Shown: piece after piece, positions 33,282 to 42,150 of the stretch
Layout of the letters: each line of letters starts with the position of its first letter
Numbering within the stretch: the stretch's first letter is position 1
Assembly (NCBI RefSeq): GCF_001426905.1
Contig: NZ_LMFQ01000022.1
Span: 147-64,146 of the forward strand
Direction of reading: 5' to 3'
Source: Caulobacter sp. Root1455
GTDB taxonomy: Bacteria; Pseudomonadota; Alphaproteobacteria; Caulobacterales; Caulobacteraceae
DNA length: 64,000 nt
Notes under the pieces: generated by a model
Databases searched by the model: none
What the model saw: only the letters and a program-made list of their open reading frames with translations
What the model was told of the DNA's origin: nothing
Translations under genes and position numbers: made by a program

Positions 33282-35680
33282 CAGAACGTCCGCTTCAGGG
33301 TCACGCGCCATTCTCGCCCCTTGCCGGGCAAGGCCGCGAGATTGGCATAGGTGTCGGCGTCCGGGGTGAAATAGAGCGTGTCGAACAGATTATCGACGTT
33401 GAGCTCGGCGGTGTACGGCCCGCGGGCGATGTAGGCCGAAGCGTTGACCACGGCGTAGGCGGGATAGGTCACCGCGTGCTGCACCGTGCCCGAGGTCTTG
33501 GTCACGTGCGTGACGCCCAGGGTCGCCCCGGCCGAGCCCCAGTCGTGCGGATCGCTGGTGTAGGCGCCGTACAGGCTGACCACCGACTTGGGGATCAGGG
33601 TGTAGTCGTAGTCGCCCGCCCGGCCCGGCAGGCTGCTGAAGGTCCAGACCACATAGCTGCCGCCATAGCCCTGAGCCCCGGACACCCCAGCCGTATAGGC
33701 CGGGATGTACTGGAACGACTGGTCCGGGCCCTTCACCGTGGTGTGCTGGCTGTTGCCGGTGGCCGTGAAGCTCAGATGCTCCGAAGCCAGCCAGCGGATC
33801 TCCAGCTCCACGCCCTTGGCCCGCGTGCCCTGCACCACCGGCGTCAGGCCCGACAGCTGGGTGCGGTTCTGGCGATAGCCGGCCAGGGAGCCGACCAGGG
33901 TCCCGCGCAGCAGCTGGAACTTCACCCCCGCCTCGGCCAGGTCGCTGTTCGACAGCCACGAGCCGTCGGCGACCAGGCCCGGGGCGATGTCGCCCGCCTG
34001 ACTGACCTCGAGGGCCGAGGCCTTGGCGTAGCTGACATAGGGCATCAGACCGAGCGGGGTCTGGTAGGTCAGGCTGGCGCTGTAGGTCGCCTTCCCCCGA
34101 TCGTCGGTCTGGCGGCCCGCAACGGTGAACGGCAGAAAGCCGGTGTCCTCGGCCGCCACATCGTACCAGTCGTAGCGGCCGCCCAGGGTCAGGGTCAGGC
34201 GCTGGCCGAACTTGACGTCGCTGGTGAAGAACAGGCCCGTCTGGCGCCAGGTGCTCTTGTTGTCGTTCTCCCAGTCCAGCCCTTGGGCCCCGGCCGGCTC
34301 GGTGCTGAACGGACTGTCGATGATGTCGGTGGCCGTCGCGCCATGGCTGATGTCGCGGCGGTCGATGGCGATCATACCGCTGTTGAAGCTCTCGCGCCGG
34401 CGGCCGTCGAACGCGCGATAGCTGGCCCCGGCGATGGTCTTGGTCGCCACCCCGCCGAAGTCGCGGGCGAAGGCGTAGCTGGCCCGCGCCTCCCAGACCG
34501 AACTGTCGAACCAGGCCGGGTAGCCGTACGAGACGAAGCGCTTGTTTTCCTGGTCGTCATAGAACAGCTGCAGCTTCAGCAGGCTGTCGTCGTCGAACCG
34601 CTTGGCCAGGTCGAAATAGAAGGTGTTGGTCCAGGTCTTGGAGAAGTCGGCGCCGCTGACATGGACCGTGCGCGGGTCGAGCTTGGTCGTGCCCACCCCG
34701 GTGTCCAGCGTGTGGTTGGCGTCGGTGGCGGGGAAGCCGTAGTACGGAATGTAGAGCGCGCTGCCGTACGGGTAGAGGCCCACCTCGCCCGGGGTCAGCC
34801 GGCCGTTGCCGTCGGCGTCGACCAGGGTGGTGTCGCGGCCGGTGGTGTAGGTCCGGTGATCGATCAGGTCCTGGGTCAGGCGGTTCCAGCCCGCCGTCTG
34901 AATGTCGCCGGTCGAGTGATAGACCATGCCGCCGAAAGCGGTGCTCCAGCCATTGTTTAGGTCGAAGTCCGCCGAGACCTCGGCCAGCTGCCGCTTGGGA
35001 TGCAGGCCCCGATAGAAGCTCTTTGAGTCGTCCAGCTCGCCATACGCGTAGACCCCGCCGTCGGCCGATCCCAGCTTGACCGGCAGGGCGACCTGGCCGG
35101 TGACGTTCTTCTTGTCATAGGCCCCGAAGGTGGCGGTGATCTCGCCCTTGGGGTCGGTCAGGAACCGCCCCTCGTCGCGCGCCGACTTGGGAATGAAGTT
35201 CAGCATGCCGCCGACCTTGCCGGCCCCGTAGATCGGCGTCGGCGGTCCGCGCACGATCTCGATCCGGGCAGCGCCGCCGATCGGGGTCGAGTAGGTGCCG
35301 CGGTTCTCGACCCGCTTGAAGCCCCGGAAATAGTTCTCGGCCAGGGTGCCGCGGATGTTGAGCGCGCCGGGCACGCCGTAGAAGCTGGCGGTGTAGGTCC
35401 CCGGCGACACCGCCGTCAGGCCGTCGATGGTCTCGATGCCGAACCGTTGCAGCGTGGTGTCGCTGACGAAGCTGGCCGAGCGCGGCGTCTCCAGCAGCGA
35501 CTTTTCCAGGCCGAACACCGTGGTGCTCGGCTGCTTTTCAAGCAGGCCGGCCTTATCGCGCGCCAGGACGATCACTTCGTCGACGGCGTCGGCCTGGGGC
35601 GTATCCTCGGCCAGGGCCTGCCCCGGCGTCAGGACGCCGAAGGTCATGGCGGAGGCCAGCAGGAAGGCGCGGATCGACAT
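33281..35680 (-). CDS. TonB-dependent receptor, siderophore-like
   Basis: A 799-residue outer-membrane gated channel. The signal peptide M-S-I-R-A-F-L-L-A-S-A-M...G-Q-A-L-A ends near residue 24. A TonB box D-E-V-I-V-L-A-R follows. The plug domain contains L-N-I-R-G-T...I-E-I-V-R-G-P-P-T-P-I-Y-G-A-G-K-V-G-G-M-L-N-F. The barrel ends V-T-L-K-R-T-F with terminal Phe. ATG 35680 is preferred to a start 63 bases upstream because it gives a normal signal peptide. It forms an operon with the MFS gene and sits near a GntR regulator. Ligand unknown. Confidence 0.92.
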   Translation of the reverse strand: MSIRAFLLASAMTFGVLTPGQALAEDTPQADAVDEVIVLARDKAGLLEKQPSTTVFGLEKSLLETPRSASFVSDTTLQRFGIETIDGLTAVSPGTYTASFYGVPGALNIRGTLAENYFRGFKRVENRGTYSTPIGGAARIEIVRGPPTPIYGAGKVGGMLNFIPKSARDEGRFLTDPKGEITATFGAYDKKNVTGQVALPVKLGSADGGVYAYGELDDSKSFYRGLHPKRQLAEVSADFDLNNGWSTAFGGMVYHSTGDIQTAGWNRLTQDLIDHRTYTTGRDTTLVDADGNGRLTPGEVGLYPYGSALYIPYYGFPATDANHTLDTGVGTTKLDPRTVHVSGADFSKTWTNTFYFDLAKRFDDDSLLKLQLFYDDQENKRFVSYGYPAWFDSSVWEARASYAFARDFGGVATKTIAGASYRAFDGRRRESFNSGMIAIDRRDISHGATATDIIDSPFSTEPAGAQGLDWENDNKSTWRQTGLFFTSDVKFGQRLTLTLGGRYDWYDVAAEDTGFLPFTVAGRQTDDRGKATYSASLTYQTPLGLMPYVSYAKASALEVSQAGDIAPGLVADGSWLSNSDLAEAGVKFQLLRGTLVGSLAGYRQNRTQLSGLTPVVQGTRAKGVELEIRWLASEHLSFTATGNSQHTTVKGPDQSFQYIPAYTAGVSGAQGYGGSYVVWTFSSLPGRAGDYDYTLIPKSVVSLYGAYTSDPHDWGSAGATLGVTHVTKTSGTVQHAVTYPAYAVVNASAYIARGPYTAELNVDNLFDTLYFTPDADTYANLAALPGKGREWRVTLKRTF

Positions 35681-35734
35681 CGCGGGAGCTCCAAGGCCCG
35701 CCGAGGAAGCGGCGGTGGAGCTAGCAAATGGGAT

Positions 35735-35773
35735 GTTACGCAACGTTCGTCAAAACGTTATGTGACATTTCAG
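35735..35773. promoter_or_regulatory. Candidate operator upstream of the receptor-MFS operon
   Basis: GTTACGCAACGTT (35735-35747) and AACGTTATGTGAC (35754-35766) are imperfect inverted repeats (10 of 13) around a 6-base centre. TGACATTTCA (35763-35772) directly follows. The same 10-mer occurs inverted (36769-36778) upstream of the GntR gene. Confidence 0.45.
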
Positions 35774-35820
35774 AAGGAATTATATTGAGGCGCCAATTAG
35801 GAAAGCAATCAGTGCGGCGG

Positions 35821-35964
35821 GACGCCCCCTCCGTCACGTCGCTGCTAGCGACGCGCCACCTCCCCCGTTGCACGGGTGAGGAGAAGAACAGCGCCGCATC
35901 CTCCTCACCCGCATCGCGGGGGAGGTGGCGCGATGCGAATACGCATCGTGACGGAGGGGGCGTC
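35821..35964. repeat. Three-tier nested palindromic element
   Basis: Three sets of perfect arms are nested: 18 bp (35821-35838 with 35947-35964), 15 bp (35852-35866 with 35918-35932) and 10 bp (35874-35883 with 35901-35910). The whole can fold into one long cruciform or RNA rod. It lies between divergent promoter DNA of the receptor operon and the end of the GntR gene, and recalls the element at 8862-8986. Confidence 0.8.
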
Positions 35965-35974
35965 AGCCGCGCAC

Positions 35975-36730
35975 TCAGCCCTGAACCATCGGCCGGGTCG
36001 CTTCCGGCATGATGTTGAGCACGCGCATCATGGCCAGCCTGGCGCCCTCGACGTCGCCCGTGGCGATCACGTCGGCCACCGCGCGGTGCTGCTCGACGTC
36101 GGCGATCAGTTCGGCCTCGGTGGCCGCGCCGAACGAGAACACCCAGTAGCGGGCGGCCTTGTGCTGCAGGGGGATGAGGATGCGGGCCAGGGCCAGGTTG
36201 CCGCCCGCTCGGGCGACGGCGGCGTGGAAGCGCTGATCCATGGCCACCAGGGCGGGCAGGTTGCGTTCGCGGGCCGCCTGTTCGCCGCCGTCGAAGGCCG
36301 CGCGGATGGCCTCGGCCTCGGCCTTGCTGGCGTGCCGGGCGGCCAGGCCCGCGCAGTGCGGCTCGATCAGGGCGCGGGCCTCGTAGCCCTGACGCAGTTC
36401 GACCAGGTCGAGCGGGGCGACGGTGGTGCCCGACCGGGCCCGGCGGATGACCAGCCCCTCCAGGGCCAGCCGCCCCAGGGCGTCGCGCACCCCGGCCAGG
36501 CCGGCGTCGTAGCGGGCCGCCAGCGACTGCTCGTCCAGGCGCGCGCCCGGCGCCAGGCGGCCCAGGATCAGGTCCAGCAGGATGCGCTCGTAGACCTTGG
36601 CCTTCTGCAGGTCGGGCGACCAGTCCTCGAGCCCCGAGGACGAACAGATGTCCAGAACCAGCATCCGGTCGCGGCCCCCAGCGGTTTGGCCGCTGGCCAG
36701 GGCGTCGTCAGGGGCCATGAACTGTCGCAA
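35975..36730 (-). CDS. GntR family regulator, FCD subfamily
   Basis: A 251-residue transcription factor. A winged-helix domain occupies ~40-110 (V-Y-E-R-I-L-L-D-L-I-L-G-R-L-A-P-G-A-R-L-D-E-Q-S-L-A-A-R-Y and V-R-D-A-L-G-R-L-A-L-E-G-L-V-I-R-R). An all-helical FCD ligand domain follows with R-A-L-I-E-P-H, D-Q-R-F-H and E-Q-H-R-A-V-A-D-V-I-A-T-G-D, where conserved Asp/His residues bind a metal and an organic acid. It lies next to the TonB receptor-MFS operon and shares a promoter motif with it, so it is the likely regulator. Confidence 0.9.
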   Translation of the reverse strand: MRQFMAPDDALASGQTAGGRDRMLVLDICSSSGLEDWSPDLQKAKVYERILLDLILGRLAPGARLDEQSLAARYDAGLAGVRDALGRLALEGLVIRRARSGTTVAPLDLVELRQGYEARALIEPHCAGLAARHASKAEAEAIRAAFDGGEQAARERNLPALVAMDQRFHAAVARAGGNLALARILIPLQHKAARYWVFSFGAATEAELIADVEQHRAVADVIATGDVEGARLAMMRVLNIMPEATRPMVQG

Positions 36731-36821
36731 GGCGGGGCTCCGATGGAAAGCGAGCCTGATATGTAAGGTGAAATGTCAGACGGCGCCAGCGAGCGTTCTA
36801 CTTAAGGGCGTGGATGCTGAC

Positions 36822-36887
36822 GGGGACACACACGCGTTCCCGCGTCTTGCCCAGCAATCACGCACCGTTGGATGCGTGTGTGTCCCC
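36822..36887. repeat. Inverted repeat downstream of metQ
   Basis: GGGGACACACACGC (36822-36835) and its exact reverse complement (36874-36887) flank about 38 bases, starting 13 bases beyond the metQ stop. There is no T-run. It may be a repeat element or a weak terminator. Confidence 0.6.
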
Positions 36888-36900
36888 AATCGTTGTCAGC

Positions 36901-37713
36901 CTAGAACGCCGGCACCACCGCGCCGTGGTACTTCCTCTCCATGAACGCCTTCACCTCGGGCGAGGTCAGGGCCTTGGCCAGCTTCTGGACGCGCGGATCG
37001 TCCTTGTTGTCCGGACGAGCGACCAGGTAGTTCACATAGGGGCTGTTCTTGTCCTCGATCAGCAGGGCGTCCTTGGACGGGTCCAGCTTGGCGTCGAGGG
37101 CGTAATTGGTGTTGATCACCGCCAGGTCGACCTGATCCAGGGTCCGCGGCAGGGTCGCGCCCTCCAGTTCCTTGAACTTCAGGCCCTTGGGATTGCCGCT
37201 GATATCCTTGAGGCTCAGCGATTTCTTGCTGGTGTCCAGCGCGATGACATTGCCCCGGGCGAGCAGGCGCAGGGCCCGGTCCTCGGTGCTGGCGTCGTTG
37301 GGGATGGCCACGGTCGCGCCCTGGGGCAGGTCGGCGATGGTCTTGTGGCGATGCGAATAGGCCCCGATCGGCTCGATGTGCACGCCGATCACCGGCACGA
37401 GGTTGGTGCCCTTGTCGGTGTTGAACGTCTCCAGGTACGGCAGGGTCTCGAAATAGCTGACGTCCATGCGCTTTTCGGCGACCTGGGTGTTGGGCTGGAC
37501 GTAGTCGTTGAAGACCTTGACCTCGATCTTCAGCCCCTCGGCGGCCAGCTTCGGCTTGATGAACTCCAAGACCTCGGCGTGCGGGATGGCCGTGGCGGCG
37601 ACGGTCAGGGTGTCGCCGGCGCTGGCGGCGGGCTTCCTGCCGCAGGCCGTCATTCCCAAGAAAAGGGGGCTCAGCACGGCGAGGCTGACGAGAAGGGCGC
37701 GGCGAGCGACCAT
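36901..37713 (-). CDS. metQ: D/L-methionine-binding lipoprotein (NlpA family)
   Basis: Periplasmic binding protein of the MetNIQ importer, 270 residues. The signal ends in a lipobox-like F-L-G-M-T-A-C near residue 24. The NlpA/MetQ pattern follows: T-I-A-V-type strand T-L-T-V-A-A-T-A-I-P-H-A-E-V-L-E, Y-V-Q-P-N-T-Q-V, D-V-S-Y-F-E-T-L-P-Y-L and I-G-A-Y-S-H-R-H-K, then V-A-I-P-N-D-A-S-T-E-D-R-A-L-R-L-L. It is separated from metNI by two small genes and has its own leader with hairpins. Confidence 0.93.
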   Translation of the reverse strand: MVARRALLVSLAVLSPLFLGMTACGRKPAASAGDTLTVAATAIPHAEVLEFIKPKLAAEGLKIEVKVFNDYVQPNTQVAEKRMDVSYFETLPYLETFNTDKGTNLVPVIGVHIEPIGAYSHRHKTIADLPQGATVAIPNDASTEDRALRLLARGNVIALDTSKKSLSLKDISGNPKGLKFKELEGATLPRTLDQVDLAVINTNYALDAKLDPSKDALLIEDKNSPYVNYLVARPDNKDDPRVQKLAKALTSPEVKAFMERKYHGAVVPAF

Positions 37714-37743
37714 GAACGGCTCCGTTAAGGCGATTAATCGGGT

Positions 37744-37775
37744 CGGGTATTGCCCGCTTCCCGTCGGATCGGGAA
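37744..37775 (-). promoter_or_regulatory. Tandem hairpins in the metQ leader
   Basis: Two hairpins, CGGGTATTGCCCG (37744-37756) and TTCCCGTCGGATCGGGAA (37758-37775), lie 31-62 bases upstream of the metQ ATG. They could be part of a structured leader controlling metQ. I could not match them to a SAM riboswitch class by eye. Confidence 0.35.
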
Positions 37776-37872
37776 ATCAGTTTTCCTGAACCGGCGCGCA
37801 GAGTCTTCAACCATCGTCCTTGGGGATCAATCTTCTCCGAGCCTTGACCTCGCCGCCAAACAGGTCGCCTGG

Positions 37873-38127
37873 ATGAGGATGGCCCGAGAAACCGTCTACA
37901 TCGTCCAAGCCTACAAGGCCGGCCGCGGCAAGGGCCTGAAGGCCGAGCAGCAGGTCGGCTGCAAGGACGCCGAGGAAGCCCGCCGCAAGGCCGAGCGTCT
38001 GGCTCCCATCCGCGAGGGCGTGGTGGCGTTCGCGGCCTCGGCGGACGTCGAGCTGGGGGACTACGACGAGAACCCGGTGATCCTGTTCAAGGCCGGCCGG
38101 CTGCCGTTTCCGTTCGATCAGGCCTAA
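37873..38127 (+). CDS. Small conserved-looking cytosolic protein, unknown
   Basis: A 84-residue protein (M-R-M-A-R-E-T-V-Y-I-V-Q-A-Y-K-A-G-R-G-K-G-L-K), basic in the first half and acidic in the second (V-E-L-G-D-Y-D-E-N-P-V-I-L-F-K-A-G-R-L-P). ATG 37873 or 37879 may be the start. The regular alternation of helix and strand looks like a folded domain. It lies on the plus strand between minus-strand metQ and metI genes. No family recognised. Confidence 0.65.
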   Translation: MRMARETVYIVQAYKAGRGKGLKAEQQVGCKDAEEARRKAERLAPIREGVVAFAASADVELGDYDENPVILFKAGRLPFPFDQA

Positions 38128-38139
38128 CAAAAATTCCGC

Positions 38140-38505
38140 CTATTCGGGATCGTTCGCCGGCTCTTCCGGCCCGGCGATCGTCCAGCTCGACAGGAAGTCG
38201 GGGTTCTCGACCGTCTCGCCGCCGCTCAGCGGGTACAGGCCCGGCTTGGCCGCCGTGATGTTCGAGGTCTGGGGCGGCAGGGTCGTGGTGTCGCCATCCT
38301 GTGGGCCCAGCAGGTCGAGCAGGATCCCCTCCTCCGCGTGCGCGGTGATCACCACGCCGTAGAACGCCTCGCGCCCCTCCAGCTCGCCGTCGGCGTCCAG
38401 GAAGGTCAGGTTGACCAGCATGAGCTTGCCGACCAGGCCCTGGGCGAAGCTTTCGTCCCAGTGTTCGGGCGGCGGGGCGGACAGGATGGGGATGTCGTCG
38501 GTCAT
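38140..38505 (-). CDS. Hypothetical acidic protein in the methionine importer operon
   Basis: A 121-residue acidic protein starting 9 bases after metI, so probably co-transcribed with metNI. It contains a beta-rich middle (K-L-M-L-V-N-L-T-F-L-D-A-D-G-E-L-E-G-R-E-A-F-Y-G-V-V-I-T) and ends in a disordered Glu/Pro tail. No signal peptide or catalytic motif is seen and no family recognised. Confidence 0.7.
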   Translation of the reverse strand: MTDDIPILSAPPPEHWDESFAQGLVGKLMLVNLTFLDADGELEGREAFYGVVITAHAEEGILLDLLGPQDGDTTTLPPQTSNITAAKPGLYPLSGGETVENPDFLSSWTIAGPEEPANDPE

Positions 38506-38514
38506 GGGATCGTT

Positions 38515-39180
38515 CTAGCGGTGCGAAACCTTCCGCACCACCGCGTCGCCGATCATCTGCAGCGCCTGGACCAGCACCAGCAGCAGCACCACGGTCACCA
38601 CCATCACGTCGGTCTGGAAGCGCTGATAGCCGAAGCGGATGGCCAGATCCCCCAGACCGCCCGCGCCGACCACGCCGGCCATGGCGGTGTAGGACACCAG
38701 GGCGATGGCCGTGACGGTCGCCGCGGCGATCAGGCCCGGCATGGCCTCGGGCAGCAGCGCGCCCAGCACCACCTGTCGGCGCCGGGCGCCCATGGCGAAG
38801 CTGGCCTCGATCACGCCCTTGTCCACTTCACGGAGGGCTGTTTCCACCAGGCGGGCGAAGAACGGCGCCGCGCCCACAACCAGCGGCGGGATCGCCCCGG
38901 CCACGCCCAGCGAGGTTCCAACCAGGGCCACGGTCAGCGGGATCATCACGATCAGCAGGATCACGAACGGCACCGAGCGCAGGATGTTGATCACCAGCGA
39001 CAGCACGCCGTTGGCGAGCCGGTTCCGCAGCATCTGTCCCGGTCCCGTCAGGAACAGGATCACGCCCAGCGGCAGGCCCAGCACCACGGTCAGCGCCATC
39101 GAGCCGCCCAGCATCGACAGGGTGTCCAGCGTCGCCTGGCCGATCTCGGACCAGTCGATGTTGTCCATGAAGGCGTTCAT
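38515..39180 (-). CDS. metI: Methionine ABC transporter permease
   Basis: A 221-residue inner-membrane permease with five helices. The EAA loop is seen as [41 protein letters not shown], matching the MetI coupling loop. Its ATG overlaps the metN stop by 4 bases (ATGA), so translation is coupled. Confidence 0.95.
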   Translation of the reverse strand: MNAFMDNIDWSEIGQATLDTLSMLGGSMALTVVLGLPLGVILFLTGPGQMLRNRLANGVLSLVINILRSVPFVILLIVMIPLTVALVGTSLGVAGAIPPLVVGAAPFFARLVETALREVDKGVIEASFAMGARRRQVVLGALLPEAMPGLIAAATVTAIALVSYTAMAGVVGAGGLGDLAIRFGYQRFQTDVMVVTVVLLLVLVQALQMIGDAVVRKVSHR

Positions 39181-40178
39181 CGGCCGGCCTCCGTGATCAG
39201 ATCGACCCGGACGCCGTCGGCCTGGAACCGGGCGATCGCCGCCTCGACGTCGCCACCGGTCAGCGACAGGGTCAGCTGGCCGTACGGCGTCTCGCGCAGG
39301 CGATGGATGCGGCCGCCCAGGATCGAGTAGTCAACGCCGGTCTCGCGGGCCACCGCGCCCAGGATCGGCTTGTAGGTCGCCTCGCCGCGGAAGGTCAGGC
39401 GCACCACGCGGCCGCCGACCACCGCGCCGGCCTCGCCGGGGACCCCGTCGGCCTCCATCACGAACCGCCGGGCCGTGGCGCTGGCCGGGTGCAGGAACAC
39501 CTCCTCGACCGCGCCAGTCTCGACGACCTTGCCGCCTTCCAGCACCGCCACCCGATCGCAGACGCGGCGCACCACGTCCATCTCGTGCGTGATCAGCACG
39601 ATGGTCAGGCCCAGTTCGCGGTTGAGGTTGGAGACCAGCTCCAGGATCTGCTCGGTGGTCTCGGGATCCAGCGCGCTGGTCGCCTCGTCGCACAGCAGCA
39701 CCTTTGGGCCGGTGGCCAGGGCCCGGGCGATGCCGACCCGCTGCTTCTGGCCGCCCGACAGCTGGGCCGGATACTTGCCCGCGAAATCGCTCAGTCCCAC
39801 CCGCGCCAGCAGCTCGGCGGTGCGCGCCTTGACCTCGGCCTCGGGGCGCCCCGCCAGCTTCAGCGGGAAGGCGACGTTGCCGGCCACGGTCTTGGACGAC
39901 AGCAGGTTGAAGTGCTGGAAGATCATCCCGACCCGGCGGCGCAGGGACCGAAGCCCCTCGACGCCCAGGGCCGCCACGTCGTCGCCGTCGACCACGACCT
40001 TGCCGCCCGAAGGCTTCTCCAGGCCGTTGATCAGCCGGATCAGCGTCGACTTGCCCGCCCCCGACGCGCCGATCACCCCGAACACCTCGCCGGGCGCGAC
40101 CGACAGGCTGACTCCCGTCAGCGCGGCGCGGTCGCCGGCGCCGGCATAGGTCTTGGAGACGTCTTGGAAGGTGATCAC
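39177..40178 (-). CDS. metN: Methionine ABC transporter ATPase
   Basis: A 333-residue ATPase that drives methionine import with MetI and MetQ. Walker [10 protein letters not shown], signature L-S-G-G-Q-K-Q-R, Walker [13 protein letters not shown] and switch H are in order. The C-terminal NIL domain ([14 protein letters not shown]...Y-S-I-L-G-G-R-I) is the known methionine-sensing module for transinhibition. It begins with GTG 40178; no good ribosome site is visible. First gene of the metN-metI-hypothetical operon. Confidence 0.95.
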   Translation of the reverse strand: MITFQDVSKTYAGAGDRAALTGVSLSVAPGEVFGVIGASGAGKSTLIRLINGLEKPSGGKVVVDGDDVAALGVEGLRSLRRRVGMIFQHFNLLSSKTVAGNVAFPLKLAGRPEAEVKARTAELLARVGLSDFAGKYPAQLSGGQKQRVGIARALATGPKVLLCDEATSALDPETTEQILELVSNLNRELGLTIVLITHEMDVVRRVCDRVAVLEGGKVVETGAVEEVFLHPASATARRFVMEADGVPGEAGAVVGGRVVRLTFRGEATYKPILGAVARETGVDYSILGGRIHRLRETPYGQLTLSLTGGDVEAAIARFQADGVRVDLITEAGR

Positions 40179-40195
40179 GGGCGGGCTCGGGCGTT

Positions 40196-40229
40196 ATGGA
40201 GCGCGAGCATTTAGGCGCTGGCGCTCCAT
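40196..40229. terminator. 9-bp hairpin between the amidohydrolase and metN
   Basis: ATGGAGCGC (40196-40204) pairs with GCGCTCCAT (40221-40229). It sits 20 bases after the amidohydrolase stop and about 18 bases before the metN GTG. No T-run follows, so it may be a weak terminator of the former or a leader element of the latter. Confidence 0.4.
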
Positions 40230-40249
40230 TTGGCGAGAGGCGAGACCCC

Positions 40250-41545
40250 TCAGGGCTGCTTCACCACCGCCCCGCCCTTCATCACGAACACCGGCTTTTC
40301 CAGCGTCGTGACGTCGCTCAGGGGGTCGCCCGCCACCGCGATCAGGTCGCCATAGCGGCCCACGGCCACCTGGCCGACGTCCTTCTCCTGGCCCAGGGCC
40401 TGGGCGGCGGTGACCGTCGCGGCCTGGATCGCCTGCAGCGGGGTGGCGCCGTAGCGGACCATCACCGCGAACTGCCTGGCGTTGGTTCCGTGCGGATAGA
40501 CCCCGGCGTCGGTGCCGTAGATCATCTTCACCCCGGCCTTCAGCGCCTTGCGGAAGTTCTCGCGCTGCAGCTCGCCGATGTCGCGGTCCTTGCGCAGGTT
40601 GTCCTCCAGCACGCCGTTCTTGGCGCCCTCGGCCTGGGTGTAGTCGGTGTTGTAGATGTCCATCGAGAAGTAGGCGCCCCGCTGGACGGCCAGCTTGATC
40701 CCTTCGTCGTCGACCAGGCTGGCGTGTTCGATGGTGTCGACGCCGGCGCGGATGGCGTCCTTGATGCCCGCCGCGCCATGGGCGTGGGCGGCGACCTTCA
40801 GGCCGGCCATGTGGGCCTCGTCGACGATGGCGGTCATCTCGGCCAGGGTCAGTTGCTGCTGGCCCGGCTCGTCGCCGTGCGAGAACACCCCGCCGGTCGC
40901 GCAGATCTTGATCACCTGGGCGCCGTACTTCTTCAGCTCGCGCACCCGCTTGCGGCCCTCGTCGGGGCTGTCGACGTTGTAGGGGCTCTTCTGCTCCATC
41001 GACGGGGGGAAGAACGTCGAGTCGCAGTGGCCGCCCGTCGCGCCGATGGCGTAGGTGGCGCTGACGATCCGCGGACCGGGCACGTAGCCCCCGTCGACCG
41101 CCTCGCGCAGCCCCACGTCGTCGAACTCGGCCGAGCCGACATTGCGCACGGTGGTGAAGCCGGCTTCCAGGGTGACCTTGGCGTTGCGGGTCTGGACCAC
41201 GCTCCAGAAGGCGTCGCTGTATTGCAGGCCGGTGTAGCCGCCGATCTCGGCGACGCTGTCCAGGTGCACGTGCATGTCGATCAGGCCCGGCAGCAGGGTC
41301 GCGCCCGGCAGCTCGACCACCTTCGCGCCGGCCGGAATCGCGTCGCCCGCCTTGCCCACCGCGGTGATCCGACCGTCGGTCACCACCACCTGCGGATTGT
41401 CGACATACTTGCCCGTGGCCACGTCGAGCAGCCGCGCGGCGCGCACGACCTCGACCTCGGCCTCGGCCGCCTGAGCCCCATGGGAAGCGAACGGCCCGGC
41501 GCAGGCCGCCGCCAGGAAAGCCAGAGCGGCCAGTTTGCGCTGCAT
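40250..41545 (-). CDS. Secreted amidohydrolase, Xaa-Arg/Lys or Xaa-Pro dipeptidase-like
   Basis: A 431-residue metal hydrolase exported by a signal peptide (M-Q-R-K-L-A-A-L-A...Q-A-A-E). Metal ligands in order: M-H-V-H-L-D (HxH), the carboxylated-lysine strand V-I-K-I-C-A-T-G-G-V, A-H-A-H-G, E-H-A-S-L-V-D-D-E-G and Y-G-T-D-A-G-V-Y. K-I-C-A-T-G-G matches the Caulobacter Cc2672/Sgx9260 group of carboxypeptidases acting on dipeptides with C-terminal basic residues or proline, so a periplasmic dipeptidase is likely. ATG 41545 gives the clean signal peptide. It is on the same strand as metN, separated by a hairpin. Confidence 0.88.
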   Translation of the reverse strand: MQRKLAALAFLAAACAGPFASHGAQAAEAEVEVVRAARLLDVATGKYVDNPQVVVTDGRITAVGKAGDAIPAGAKVVELPGATLLPGLIDMHVHLDSVAEIGGYTGLQYSDAFWSVVQTRNAKVTLEAGFTTVRNVGSAEFDDVGLREAVDGGYVPGPRIVSATYAIGATGGHCDSTFFPPSMEQKSPYNVDSPDEGRKRVRELKKYGAQVIKICATGGVFSHGDEPGQQQLTLAEMTAIVDEAHMAGLKVAAHAHGAAGIKDAIRAGVDTIEHASLVDDEGIKLAVQRGAYFSMDIYNTDYTQAEGAKNGVLEDNLRKDRDIGELQRENFRKALKAGVKMIYGTDAGVYPHGTNARQFAVMVRYGATPLQAIQAATVTAAQALGQEKDVGQVAVGRYGDLIAVAGDPLSDVTTLEKPVFVMKGGAVVKQP

Positions 41546-41723
41546 GATCACGACCCCCAGTCGTCGCCCAGTCCCCAGGCGATCGAGAACGGGGAAGCTA
41601 TCACGCGCGGGCCGGACGTCGAGCCGCAAAGGTCCAGTTTCGCGCCGGCGCCGCGAACACAGGCGCCTGTCCGCACAGGGCCTTGGCGAGGGTCTCCCCC
41701 CATCCTATACGGGCAGGACCAGC

Positions 41724-41810
41724 GCGGGCGTGGCGAAACTGGTAGACGCAACGGACTTAAAATCCGTCGGGAGCAATCCCTTGCCGGTTCGACCCCGGCC
41801 GCCCGCACCA
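41724..41810 (+). tRNA. tRNA-Leu (UAA)
   Basis: An 87-base class II tRNA with encoded CCA. Acceptor GCGGGCG pairs with CGCCCGC. The D-loop has GGTAGACGC, the anticodon stem-loop is ACGGA-CTTAAAA-TCCGT with anticodon TAA (41758-41760), the long variable arm is CGGGAGCAATCCCTTG, and the T arm is CCGG-TTCGACC-CCGG. It decodes UUA (rare in this GC-rich genome) and can read UUG. Confidence 0.97.
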
Positions 41811-41820
41811 GGGCCTGGAT

Positions 41821-42150
41821 TCAGGCGCCGGTTGCGTCCACAATGATGGCGACGGTCTTGCCTCGGGACAGCGGATCCCATCCGGCCGCGATGGCGGACG
41901 CGATGGCTCTCGCCACGAGGTCCGGAGCGATCTGCGAGGGCTTCAGTTGCGGCGCGCCGTACCGGGGCTGCGGGCCCGGCGGGAACTCCACCACCGCTTC
42001 GCGCTGGCCCTCCATGTGACGCACGGCGATCGCCATGCCGTGCCGCACCGGGGCGTCGCTGGACCACCCGGGTTGGCGATGAAGCCGCCAGACGAAAGGC
42101 TCTCCACCGACCTCGATCTCAAACTCAGGGCTTTGCTTGGTTCGTGCCAT
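41821..42150 (-). CDS. Hypothetical protein
   Basis: A 109-residue cytosolic protein (M-A-R-T-K-Q-S-P-E-F-E-I-E-V-G-G-E-P-F-V-W-R-L-H-R-Q-P-G-W), with two beta-rich halves joined by a Pro-rich segment (E-F-P-P-G-P-Q-P-R-Y-G-A-P-Q-L-K). It ends 10 bases from the tRNA on the opposite strand. No family recognised, but the amino acid use is that of a real gene. Confidence 0.65.
   Translation of the reverse strand: MARTKQSPEFEIEVGGEPFVWRLHRQPGWSSDAPVRHGMAIAVRHMEGQREAVVEFPPGPQPRYGAPQLKPSQIAPDLVARAIASAIAAGWDPLSRGKTVAIIVDATGA

Noticed and set aside
37714..37872. SAM-II riboswitch upstream of metQ
   Set aside because: Hairpins exist, but I could not find the SAM-II pseudoknot sequence; only a covariance search could decide.
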